This document shows, piece after piece, positions 54,708-64,000 of a DNA stretch of 64,000 nt. The notes beneath the pieces were generated by a model. That model was not told the origin of the DNA. It worked only from the letters and a program-made list of their open reading frames with translations, and ran no database searches. Source of the stretch: Heterotrichella gracilis (taxonomy: Eukaryota; Sar; Xanthophyceae; Tribonematales; Xanthonemataceae); assembly GCA_032358255.1 (NCBI GenBank), contig JAULBX010011545.1, positions 41,520 through 105,519 of the forward strand, read 5' to 3'. Positions within the stretch are counted from its first letter, which is position 1. Each line of letters starts with the position of its first letter. A program made the translations under genes and the position numbers.

Positions 54708-54830
54708 GCATTTGCCCACTGGATATATGGGGGTTTATACATGTGGGTGGGGTGGAAGGGCCAGGGCATTTGTCCACTGGATAGTATATGGGGGTATATG
54801 GGGGTGGGGTGGAAGCCTCCTTTTATGATG
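54708..54830. repeat. Tandem ~60-bp repeat in 3' flank
   Basis: GGCATTTG(C/T)CCACTGGATA and TATGGGGGT(T/A)TAT, GGGTGGGGTGGAAG occur twice (54709-54759 and 54766-54818). Confidence 0.85.
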
Positions 54831-55017
54831 CATGGCCGCCAGTGTGCGCTGCTGGCCCGTGCATAGCTGGTGGTGAGCGCTGCAGCTTTGCACTCCCCTG
54901 TTGCGCTTGGATTGTTGAACATCATCTTGGCTATTGGGGAACCTTTGCTCAGGAGTGCAAGGTGCTGGTAGGCAGTTGCTGGCTAGGGCCCGCGCCGCGT
55001 ATTTGAACCTCACTACA

Positions 55018-55310
55018 GAGCTAAAAACCGAGCTGCCTCCGTCTGCGTACAGTACTTGAAGCTCAAACTGCCAACAGACATAGAAAGATATGGTGCAAAG
55101 GGGTTATAGCGCTTGCTGGGTGTTGCAACAAATGGCAGTGGCTAGGGCTCGCGTTGCTCACACACGCAGAGCACCGCCGCCACCATTTGTGGCAAAACCC
55201 AGCAAGCGCTATAGCTCCTGTTTGCACCTATTCAAAATTTGTGTGTATTTGTGTGCTCCTGTTGGCACTGTAGTACTGTACGCAGACGGAGGCAGCTTGT
55301 AGTTTTGAGT
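55018..55310. repeat. ~280-bp foldback (long inverted repeat): MITE or small-RNA precursor candidate
   Basis: Left arm 55032-55055 (GCTGCCTCCGTCTGCGTACA, then GTAC) is an exact 24-base inverted complement of 55273-55296. Inside it, 55104-55121 (TTATAGCGCTTGCTGGGT) pairs with 55197-55214 at 17 of 18 positions. Intermediate blocks also pair (GTGCAAA..GGGTTATAG with CTATAGCTCCTGTTTGCAC; CCAACAG with CTGTTGG). The loop is about 40-55 bases around 55140-55180. No open frame. Confidence 0.85.
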
Positions 55311-56363
55311 TGAGCGGGTAAAGCACACACTTCACCAATAGGCTACACATTTCCACAGTGGCATCTGGGCCTGTGCCACACCTTTAAACGACGTTGTTGC
55401 CGACGGATTGTATTCGTACACACAATTAAAGTCCGTAATATCCTTGTGACCTGCTTGTGACTCCACCCAATCAGAAACAGCCACATCTTGTCTGGGAGCC
55501 CTCCTCCCTCCTCTCTTCCACATAGAGGTTCACGATGCACACAGCCACGTATGTTTCCTGCAGGCTTCCCTACCCTAAGGGTTGAAATTTTTATCCTCTA
55601 TACTATACCTCTAATCACCCAGGTTGGACTCCAACAGGGTCTCCCGTTCTTTTGACGTCCTTTTGCAATTTGGACGCTGCATGTCTACACTTGCATGCAT
55701 GCTTGCAGGCATGGTACGCAGCGGGGATCAGATATTTGATGTTGCCCGCCCAAATTGGCGCCAATTTGTGCGCACAGAATCGAGGACAGGCTTTTAGACG
55801 GGAAGAGGCAATCAGCTAAGAACTTAATGGAACACCACAAAAAGTCCTGTAGGTTGATAACTGATCACGTGCTGACCAGCTACTTTGCCAGAATGATTCA
55901 ATCCAATTTGGTATTTAATTATCTACATGGGGTGCGGCAGTTGCCAACACTGATCAGGGTCATCGGGTGTGCAAGCGCATGCGGCTGCAGCTGCACAGCA
56001 GCTGTGTGTCACCATGATTACTGTGCCTGCACTACTACTATCTAGTAACTGAACATCAGCGGCTGCAGAATATCTACACATATTCTAGGCTGGCACGGAA
56101 CTGTTCTTATGGCTGACGCAATGCACAGCCTGGGCTGCAACCTGGGAGGGGATTTTGCACCCTTCTGGCAGCTGGTGGGGTGCCTGGCACAGAGAATGTC
56201 TGTTTCACCGTCCCTAAATCCACTGAAAAGGATAACAGGCCCATTCAGCGCAGCGCGTACGCGGTAATTGCTTGTACTTGTTCGCTTATAACAAAACGTC
56301 AAAAATTAAGATGACAGGCCCTTGGTGGCGGCAAGGGGTGTCACAGCGCGACCACCACCCGAC
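55311..56363. other. Convergent intergenic region
   Basis: Between the foldback and the INCENP stop codon. No exon supported; no repeats of note. Confidence 0.4.
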
Positions 56364-59300
56364 TCAGTACTTGAGGTAGCCCATCTGCTTCTTGTATTGG
56401 TAGTCCTCCTTCCACTGCAACCGGTCCAGTGTCCAGTTGCCGCTGCTGCTGCGCTTCATGTAGTCGTGCTTCTTGGGCTTGGCCTTGTCTGCAGAGGGGC
56501 ATGGCACAAACCGTGAACCAACTTGCACAACCTTGGTGGGCTGCATTGCTGAAAACGTTCATTATGTACATGAGATGTGGAATCTACTACCCAGGTATGG
56601 AACCCAACTTGCACGCCCTTGGTGCACCATGAAAACGGCACTGCTCACGAACGGCATGTGGGCTAGTGCAGTGTTTGCAAGTCATGGCATGTGCACAAAA
56701 GTGCCAGGCAGACCTGGCGGATAATGTTTCCCCCTTTCTGCAGCACTGCCATATATGTATGTCACCACATCGCGCGAGCGCCTTCGGTATATAGTACTGT
56801 GCAAGACAATTGCAACTTCCCGCGCACCTGGCAGGCCAAATATGTCCTCTAACCGGCACGAGCGCTGGTGCGACAGCTGCGGGAAGACCTCATCGGGGTC
56901 CATGTGCTGCTGCGTGACCAGCCGGGCCTGCAGCTCCGCCCCCTTGGCCCAGCTGGGGACTGGCTTGCGGTTGTCCCCCTCGCCCTCTGACTCAGAGTCG
57001 CTCCTGTGGATGCGCACAACCGATGTCAGAGGGCCACACCAATGGAAGAATGATTAAATGAAATTTAATTTTCAAATTTAAAAAAAGACAGCAAATAAGA
57101 TTCGCAAGCTGAAATTATAAATGGCCGGCATAATATTGCGGTGGCACGGTGCATAGCCACAGCAAGCATTGACTGTCTTGTGTGTATTGGTGCACCTGTA
57201 GGGTGAAATCTCGTATGAGAAATCGTCCTCCTGGCGTGGCGCAGGGTTGGCTGGCTGGGCTACTGCAGCTGGGGTCACGTGCGGCAAACCCGGCTCAAGT
57301 TTGATGCCCTGCAGCACAAACCGATGGTGTTTTACACACATGCATAGTCATGGAAATATGCAAATGGGATGGTGATGTACTTGATGGTAGGGCTAATATG
57401 ATGGTTGTGTCGATGACAACTAAAAAGGCTTCCCAAGCTTGTATGCCACATCGGGGCCATCACAGAACTCACAGCAGCAGCTGCTGGGCATGCAAGTGTA
57501 TCTCACCTGGGGCAAGACAGGCTTGGCCAGCACGATGACCCCAGGGGCTGGCTCCTGTTTGGGCTGTGGCTGCTGTTGCGGTGCCTGTGGCTTGGCGTTG
57601 TTGGCATAGGCCACCGTTTGCAGAGGCTGGCGTGCGGCGTTAGCGGCCTGCTCTAACGGCCTTGTTTTCTTGGTATCCCCCACCTAGAGAAGGCGTTGCG
57701 AGTCAGCTAGATTTTTTGTAGGCTGATCCTTTGGATGTGCGGGGTCCAGGGGGTTCAAAAACAACGGTTTGCAAGTGTTGGCACTCGTTCTAAGATGAGA
57801 CATACCCAGCAATTTTTAAACAAAAATTGCCGACCATTGCAGACAGCTGAAGTGCACCCTTCCTTGTTGATGCATACCTTTGCTGCCTTGGCATTCTCCT
57901 GTGCCTGGCCATGCCCACCAAACTTGCGCTTGCGCTCCTCGTCAAGCTGCGCATGATGGAAAGTCATAAACACGATTGTAAGGCTAATCAAGCAGATTCT
58001 GGATTGAAGAATTCCACCTAATTATGTTATAGAGTGTAGCTGCAGAACTATGTCCCCTGTGAACGTGTTATAATCAAGAATTAAATCCTAAACCCTAGAC
58101 AGTATAAATTTGGAATCATGCTTGGTGACTTAAAGTGCACTTATTACATGAGAGATCAATGGGGTGCGTGGCAAGCAGCAATAAACATGAAAGTTGGCTA
58201 CCTGTCGTTTGGCCTCCTCAGCACGTTTGGTAGCTCGCCGCTTCTCATCCGCTTCTTGCTCCTCACGAGCTTTCCTGAACGCCATACAATGCCACTATTG
58301 AGCACACCTCTCAAGGTGCCCAGGACACAACTCCAGGCAGTTTGTGAGCCATTGCGCTGGAAGGTCGTCCTAGCTGTACATAACAAGATGTGGAGGCATG
58401 GCGCACACAAGCATCTTCAACGCCTTTTTTAAGGCTATGGGAGAGACCCCACTGAAAGTATGATGAAATGTAATATGAAATAAATCCACTCACAATTGGT
58501 GCAATTAAGCAGCCACATTTGCATGGTCATTAACGGGCCACAAAGCCGCTTTTCAGCCCCACCTCTTCACCGCCAGCTCCTCGTCCCGCCTGCGCTTGGC
58601 TGCCTCCTGGCGCTTGTCCTCCTGCTCCTTCTTGGCCTGCGCAGGTGTGGCACAACCACCAGATCAGGCTCTGGGTATATATGGATATGGGCAATTACTC
58701 CATTATTATGAAAATTTAATGTTGGTTCCACTTTTACAAATTGAAAACAACAAGTGTTTTACGTAATATGCAGCTTGTAATTTAATCATGTTTTTACCTT
58801 CTGCTCCAGCGCCCGCTGCTTCTTCAGCACCAGTCTCTCCTCATCCTTCTTCCTGGCCAGCTCAGCAGCCTCAAGAGCCTTCACCTGCACGGGTGCACAA
58901 GCGATCAGTCACACGCCTGCCCATATAGGAAGTCAGAGGAAACCGGCCTGGACTGGGAAATGCTGGGTGGACATCTGGCTCCACAATCTAGGTACAACTT
59001 ACTGCAACACAACATGAAGTGCCATTAGGGGATCACAACATGAGAATGCTGCCTGACATCGGTGGGTACACATCACAAGCACATCACACGGCATGCCTGC
59101 TGACCACACGCAGATGCAGCCACTGCTGCGCACCTTGACAACCTGCTTGCCCCCTGCGGGTTGCGCCGCCTGCTGGCTGGGCTTGGACACCATGGGCAGG
59201 AAGGACCTGATGCTGCTCACAAGGTTGGGACGGGGAGCCTGCGCCTGCTTGGCAGCAGCTGGCTGGGCGCAGGCCGCCTTGGAAGGCGCACCAGCACCCG

Positions 59301-61463
59301 CATCCCCCGACCATTGCTGCGCCTCTGGTCCTGAGGCAGGCTGCAGCGCCTGGGGTGCTGACCCACCCTCCTGCTCCTTCTCTGATGACGCGGGGGCGGA
59401 CACCGGAGTGAGGCCTGGCAACGGGACTGTGCACGCCAGCTGGAGCTCCCTGCTCTGGGTGTCGGGAACAGGGCCCTCTTCCTCCTCCTCCTCGGCAGCT
59501 TGCTCAGCTGCCAGGGGTTCGTCATCCGGCGTGGAGGGTGTGGTGCCAACAGGACTGGCTTCTGATGATGATGGTGCTGTGCCATCGCTGCTGCCATCTG
59601 GCGCTCCGTCTGCCTCAGGTGGGGAGGTGCCTGCTGATGCTGATGGCTGAGAGGAGATGTCATCGTCCTGCGGGACCTCTACCTCCACCTCTACCTCCCC
59701 AGCTGGATCGCTCTCCTCTGCATCGGAAATACCAGCCTCCGCAGGGGGAGTGGCACCCTCATCCACTGCTGACACATGCTGTGGAGCTGCATAGGGTGAG
59801 CATGTGGCCTCCACAGGCGCAGCAACGGGTGATCCCTGCTCAGGCTGAGCATCCTCCTCGTGCTGAAGGGCGCATGGCGAGGCGGCGAGCGCTGGTGCGG
59901 CAGCCTGGTCTGGACTGCACCCTGGTGGGGAGGCTGCATCGGGGGTGCGCTGCTGGCTTGCCGGGGATTCACATGCCTGTGGGTCAGTCCCTATCTCGCC
60001 ATCCAAGCTGGGCTGCCTGGCCTCAGCCTGTTCCTCTGGTGGGGAAGCAGGGCTTGGGGCCTGGCAGGCCGCTGCCTGCTGGGGTGAGGCATGCTGCGGC
60101 ATCGCGGCGTGGGCGTCTGCAGCCACATGACACCACTGCATGGGCTCAGGAGATGACGCATCGGCGCATCTCGCACCTCCGCCAACGTGGATTGGAGTCA
60201 ACGCCAGGGGCTGCACGGGGCTGACCCTGGCACGGCAGCTGTCAGCCACAGGCTGGGGCTTGACTGAGGCGGTGCGCTTGCCCTTTGGACCACTGGCGGT
60301 GGTCAGCATGCTAGCTGCACACTGCCCCTCGCCTGCTGTCTTGGGGACGGAAGCTGCCTGTGAGCGGGTGGTGCGCCGCGTGTTTGGCACCCCTTGGGCG
60401 GTGACCTGGGCCAGGCATGGGGTGTGCGCTGGGCTGGAGATGGGGTGGGACTTGAGTGTGAAGGTGTCAGCCCCCACAGCCGCGCGCGTGCGGGCGCGGG
60501 TTTGCCTGGTTGCGCGCACAGGCTTGGCCGGGGATGGTGCTGCTGGTGGCTGCTCCGCTGGTGGCTGCTCCGCTGGTGACTGCGCAGGTGGCTCCTGTTC
60601 TGGTGCTGGAGGTGGGTCAGCGTTGCGCTTGCCCTTGCGCCCCCGTGCAGGCGGTTTCCTGGCTGGCTTCTTCTTGGTCTGGGCAGCACTCGCCTCAGCC
60701 TCAGCACCTGAGCCTTGCGGCCCATCTGGTGCATCGTGTGCTGCCTGGGGTGCTGCATGAGGCCTTGCGGATGGTTCTTCAGCAACCTCAGCTGGAGCTG
60801 GTGGTGAGCCAGAGCCTGATGCCCCTGCATGAACAATATGCACCACAGTTATGCAAGGTAGCCATCACGGATGAAGGAGAGTCAACCTTGACTAACAGAC
60901 CCATACCGTGTCTCAATGCCCAGTATAGCAGGGATCATACTATGTACTGGTTAGCTGCAGATTGAGTTGCATTACCTCCTGAAGCTGGAGCCTCCTCGAT
61001 TATGCTGTCAAGCTGGGTCTCTCGCAGGCCCCTCCTGGTGCGGGTCCTGACTCCAAGCGCCACAGGCTGAGCTGCAGGTGGCTGGTTTTCATCGTTTTCT
61101 GAAGGCAGCTGCTTAGCTGCTTTGCCTCTCCTAGACCTGGTGGTGACTTTGCCCTTGTTTGGAGCCTGCAGGGACAACCCAAGAAAACCCTTTGTCAACG
61201 TGCTGCGGTAGTCATAGCACACTTGATGCAAAGAAAAATCACCCCGTTGGCGTTGCAGGGAGAGGTTTCTGGCTTACCTCGGACTGGGGAACGGTTGGCT
61301 CCGCTGATGAGGCTGGCAGTTGGTTGGAGCAGCTCTCCCGAATGAGGGCAACCCTACCCAGTAACCAGTCCTTGTGCTCCTCGAACACAGCGTTCAGCTC
61401 ATCAGCCTTTTGTTTGCCAAACCCTTGCAGTATTGCCACTGCGCTCGTCGATTCGTTCGCCAT
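56364..61463 (-). CDS. INCENP: INCENP, chromosomal passenger complex scaffold
   Basis: Eleven exons in coding order: 61278-61463, 60976-61165, 59134-60824, 58798-58884, 58563-58636, 58202-58274, 57878-57946, 57507-57683, 57196-57308, 56828-57003, 56364-56488. All phases close; 986 residues. The N-terminus (about 1-60) is helical; a large basic/Pro/Ala/Glu-rich middle (KKKPARKPPARGRKGKR, ATRQTRARTRA) follows; about 690-790 is a charged single-helix region (KALEAAELARKKDEERLVLK); the C-terminus holds the IN-box (FSYEISPYRSDSESEGE, KPVPSWAKG, DPDEVFPQLS, CRLEDIFG) and then KRSSSGNW, which matches the Aurora-phosphorylated TSS motif. It activates and localises Aurora kinase at centromeres and midzone. 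Introns lack ghost exon edges; one CCTAAACCCTAG lies at 58088. It starts 0.68 kb head to head with GEX1. Confidence 0.93.
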
Positions 61464-62145
61464 GGCTACACAAGGGCGAGGAGCCACCCAACTACGCGTG
61501 CTGCAGAGACGCAACGGTACTCGCCATTACAGGGCCCTACCTAACTTACGAGTCGTGGTGGTCAACGCATACGATAAAGTACCAGACAACAGCACGCACA
61601 GCAGGCAGGTAGCCAAAAAGGAGGCTAATCAGCAGTTTTTTGCGTCACAAAGTACTGGCAAACCGAAAACTGAACGACGGCCCTTCCTAGAAGCACCCTC
61701 AGCAGTTGACTCGGTGATGGTGCAACCGTGAGTAACCTGAGGCACCGCAGTAAGGCCAACGCAGTCCTAACTAATACCCACCACCAAACGTGTACCACGG
61801 GGCTAGCAAACTCTGCTGATTTCCGCAATAGTGAGCCACATCAACGCTATCAAGTGCAAACTGCAACGCAAAACAGCTGGATGACTTTTTGAAGGGCAAG
61901 GGGGCAATCATACTCAAGGTTGAAGGGCATACGGGGAACATCATACTCGCCGAAGCCTGTTGCTTTTAACCGGCAGTTCTTCTTGTACAGGATAGTCTCC
62001 CCGTTGCAACGCACAGTCATCAGTAAAACAGAACCTCAAGATGTATTGAGTCCAGGGAGTGCATGCCATCCTGGGTGGCATGCATGTCTTGGCATTGACT
62101 TGTCACACACACTGAGATGGCGGAAGTGTGACGCCTGTTTCAGCT
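61464..62145. promoter_or_regulatory. Divergent intergenic region (INCENP / GEX1)
   Basis: 682 bases between opposite start codons. Both promoters must lie here. No shared motif identified by eye. Open frames that cross it on the plus strand lack protein-like character. Confidence 0.5.
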
Positions 62146-63560
62146 ATGAAGCAGCGTGCACGGGGCACCATGGAGTGCCCGTTGCTTGTGGTGCTGTTGA
62201 CTGTGGCACTCATTCTTCCCACCCACTCCTCCTGGTTCCAAAGCCAACCGGTGCAGCAGCAGTTTGGGGTTGTGCCAGCAAATGTCCTGAAGAAGGGACA
62301 AGGTGCGTGCTGCGCCTGGGTTGCAAGCTGTTTTAGGCATCGACTATCTGTGCGGACAGACTGGTCAAACAGGAAAACTATTGTGCAGCTGTGGCATGTG
62401 GTTGATTTGATATGCATGCATTGCCTGTTGCAGGGTTGCTGGAAAACCTGGACTCCTTGGCCAGGGCTGAAACGTTCGTGCAGAAGGTTTTTGGGACCGA
62501 TTGCTACACAGATGCCCTCCGCGAACTGAACCTGGAGTGCAAGAGGCTGACAGATGACACAAAAGCTCGGCTTGCACTGTCCTTGGCAAATTGCTTCTTA
62601 TCAAACCGGGGGCTGAGCCGCATACCTTGCAAGCACAACAACCTGCAACCCTGCAAAGACAACCACGTAGAGTACCAAACTTTCTTAGAATTCTTTACAA
62701 ACTGTGACAGGTGGGTTTCTCTCTGGAGCAAGTGCTAAGCCTGGGCAGAACATCTTTCAGCTGCGCGTGTCAACACAAGCTGTATTGACTGACACCTACT
62801 CCCTCTGTGCGCAGTATTTGCTTGTTTTTGCAGAATCAGGACTTTGTCCAAAGTACTGAACATATGCTCAATACTCTCCATGGCAGCACGAATAAAGCAG
62901 TTCAGTTCCTGAGCTTTTTGCACACCAACCTGAGCAACCAGCAGGCAGAACTGCGTTCTGTTAATAAAGGAATTGTGGAGCTGAAAATAGCCCAGGAGCT
63001 GGCGCAGGACAGCATCGACCTCAGCTTGTCATCGTTGGACACACTGGACAACAAAACCAGCCAGTTGCAGCGATTTGCAGAGGAGCAGCTTGCACACGAG
63101 GTGGGGGATGAAGTAGAGTCTGTGGTGACTGATGTTGTGTGCTTTCCTGCAAGACAAGCGGCACGCATCCTAATTGTCATGTGGGCTGTTGTTGTAGGCT
63201 GCGCTATTGGAGCACCAGAAGTTGTTGAGGCATGCCATGGATGCAAGCTTTGAGCATTCTCACCAGCTTTCGGAGCAGCACTACGCAGCCCTTGAGGTAC
63301 GGTGGCCTGCAGCACATTGTCTGCCTGCATGGCATTGCCGGGCAGCGAGTGCCCTTAAGATTGCGGCGCTGTTTCCATTCTCCTGTTGGAGGTGGGGATG
63401 CACGGTATAAAGGATAATCATCACACGAATGCCTCCTTCATGACGTGCCTGCAACTGTTGCCGTGGGTGGTGCGCAGGCAACAGGCGCCATGGTGCACAA
63501 GATCCAAGCCCTGGGCCATGAGCATGCTGAGCACCTGGACAACATGCTGCACGACATGAG
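62146..63560 (+). CDS. GEX1: GEX1/KAR5/Brambleberry nuclear fusion protein, 3' end outside window
   Basis: Exons: 62146-62302, 62434-62710, 62815-63100, 63198-63296, 63478-63560, joining in phase and ending mid-codon at a GTGAGG donor, so the gene continues. ATG 62146 gives MKQRARGTMECPLLVVLLTV, a signal peptide or anchor; ATG 62170 is an alternative. The Cys-rich KAR5/GEX1 domain follows: GTDCYTDAL, NLECKRLTDDTKARLALSLA, NCFLSNRG, IPCK, QPCKDN, TNCDSICLFLQNQDF. Next are long coiled-coil segments (VNKGIVELKIAQELAQDSID, SLDTLDNKTSQLQRFAEEQL, EHQKLLRHAMDASFEHSHQL). The family sits in the nuclear envelope and is needed for karyogamy after gamete fusion. The expected C-terminal membrane segments would be on exons beyond the window. 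The LINE fragment at the edge lies in the next intron or truncates the gene. Confidence 0.87.
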
Positions 63561-63840
63561 GTGAGGCGCCGCTGCATGCACTGGCCATAAACATGAAATC
63601 GGTTGGCCCTTCATTGTAATCTGCGACAGGCTCGCCATCGAGGGGAGTGCGGGGGGATTTTCTTAACGGAGTAAGAATCGCTCTCCTCACATCGACAGTA
63701 CAGCGTTGCCTGTGCTCACCATTCCCAGCACATCAGCTGCGCCGTTCTGCTGTCCAGCATGCCCATGAACATGCATGCTGCAACTGCATTACATAGGGCG
63801 TGAATTGTGCCCATGGCCTCCCGACCTGCTGCTTGTGACC
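63561..63840. other. GEX1 intron or flank
   Basis: No further GEX1 exon is supported. It leads into the LINE 3' end. Confidence 0.4.
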
Positions 63841-64000
63841 TCATAGTTAGTTACTTAGTTACATGCATTCCAGCAAAATAGCCAGATTAGCAGTCAGTCT
63901 TGCACATGCGGCGCCACGCAGCGCTTTCCTGGCACTGTTTGAACCATCTATTGATCCCACGCGACTTGAGGTCCTGCTGGAGTAGGTCAGCCCACGTGGC
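63841..64000 (-). mobile_element. 3' end of a non-LTR retrotransposon (LINE)
   Basis: Reading the minus strand from 64000, an open frame gives ATWADLLQQDLKSRGINRWF, then KQCQESAAWRRMCKTDC and TAA at 63887. The pattern TW..L..DLK..GI..W......WR is the usual C-terminus of LINE ORF2 (after the RT domain). A short GTAACTAAGTAACTAAC tandem tail follows at 63844-63863, as at many LINE 3' ends. The element body lies to the right of the window. Confidence 0.75.

Noticed and set aside
59538-60224. Long plus-strand frames opposite INCENP exon 3
   Set aside because: They mirror a G/C-rich, Pro/Ala-rich exon on the minus strand whose phases close with ten other exons.

Overview
The window is nuclear DNA from a photosynthetic eukaryote, most probably a green alga of the Chlorophyta. 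Genes are split into many short exons with GT-AG introns (one clear GC-AG intron). Products include a plastid-type type II peroxiredoxin, a methionine sulfoxide reductase with a twin-arginine lumen-type leader, a FOUR LIPS-type two-repeat MYB, an OSCA/CSC1 channel and a GEX1/KAR5 nuclear-fusion protein. Plant-type telomere motifs (CCCTAAA/TTTAGGG and degenerate forms) are scattered through the introns. The exact genus cannot be told from the sequence.

Layout: a secreted, possibly GT61-like protein (-, 0.4-3.2 kb); a TBC-domain RabGAP (+, 4.0-9.6 kb); MsrA (-, 10.8-12.5 kb); an OSCA/CSC1-like channel with 19 exons (-, 14.8-24.8 kb); the splicing factor RBM22 (-, 26.1-29.3 kb); type II peroxiredoxin (-, 30.3-32.0 kb); an F-box-like/LRR protein with two frame breaks (+, 32.8-35.2 kb); an intronless Q/G-rich protein (-, 36.5-37.3 kb); a MYB regulator (-, 39.1-43.8 kb); Derlin (+, 45.3-46.9 kb); glycosylasparaginase AGA (+, 48.2-52.1 kb); an unrecognised gene (+, 53.4-54.7 kb); INCENP (-, 56.4-61.5 kb); and GEX1 (+, 62.1 kb to past the window edge). 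A LINE 3' end lies on the minus strand at the right edge. Exon models for TBC, OSCA, RBM22, MYB, Derlin, AGA and INCENP close in phase from start to stop codon. There is no operon-like logic; genes are independent, some in head-to-head pairs with 0.7-1.5 kb between start codons.

The most unusual property is in the introns. In the GT61-like, TBC, MsrA, OSCA, LRR, MYB, AGA and 53-kb genes, introns carry one to three decayed copies ('ghosts') of the adjacent exon edge, including the splice site and part of the coding sequence. The copies range from about 97 percent identical to barely recognisable, and telomere-like repeats sit at or near many of the copy junctions and often begin within a few bases of the 5' splice site. 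Neighbouring genes that lack telomere-like repeats (RBM22, peroxiredoxin, GEX1) or nearly lack them (Derlin, INCENP) show no such ghosts by eye. This suggests that local duplication and telomere-motif insertion are one process, for example break repair, acting on intron ends. Other notable items are a 304-bp MITE with perfect terminal inverted repeats inside an AGA intron and a roughly 280-bp foldback hairpin near 55.1 kb.
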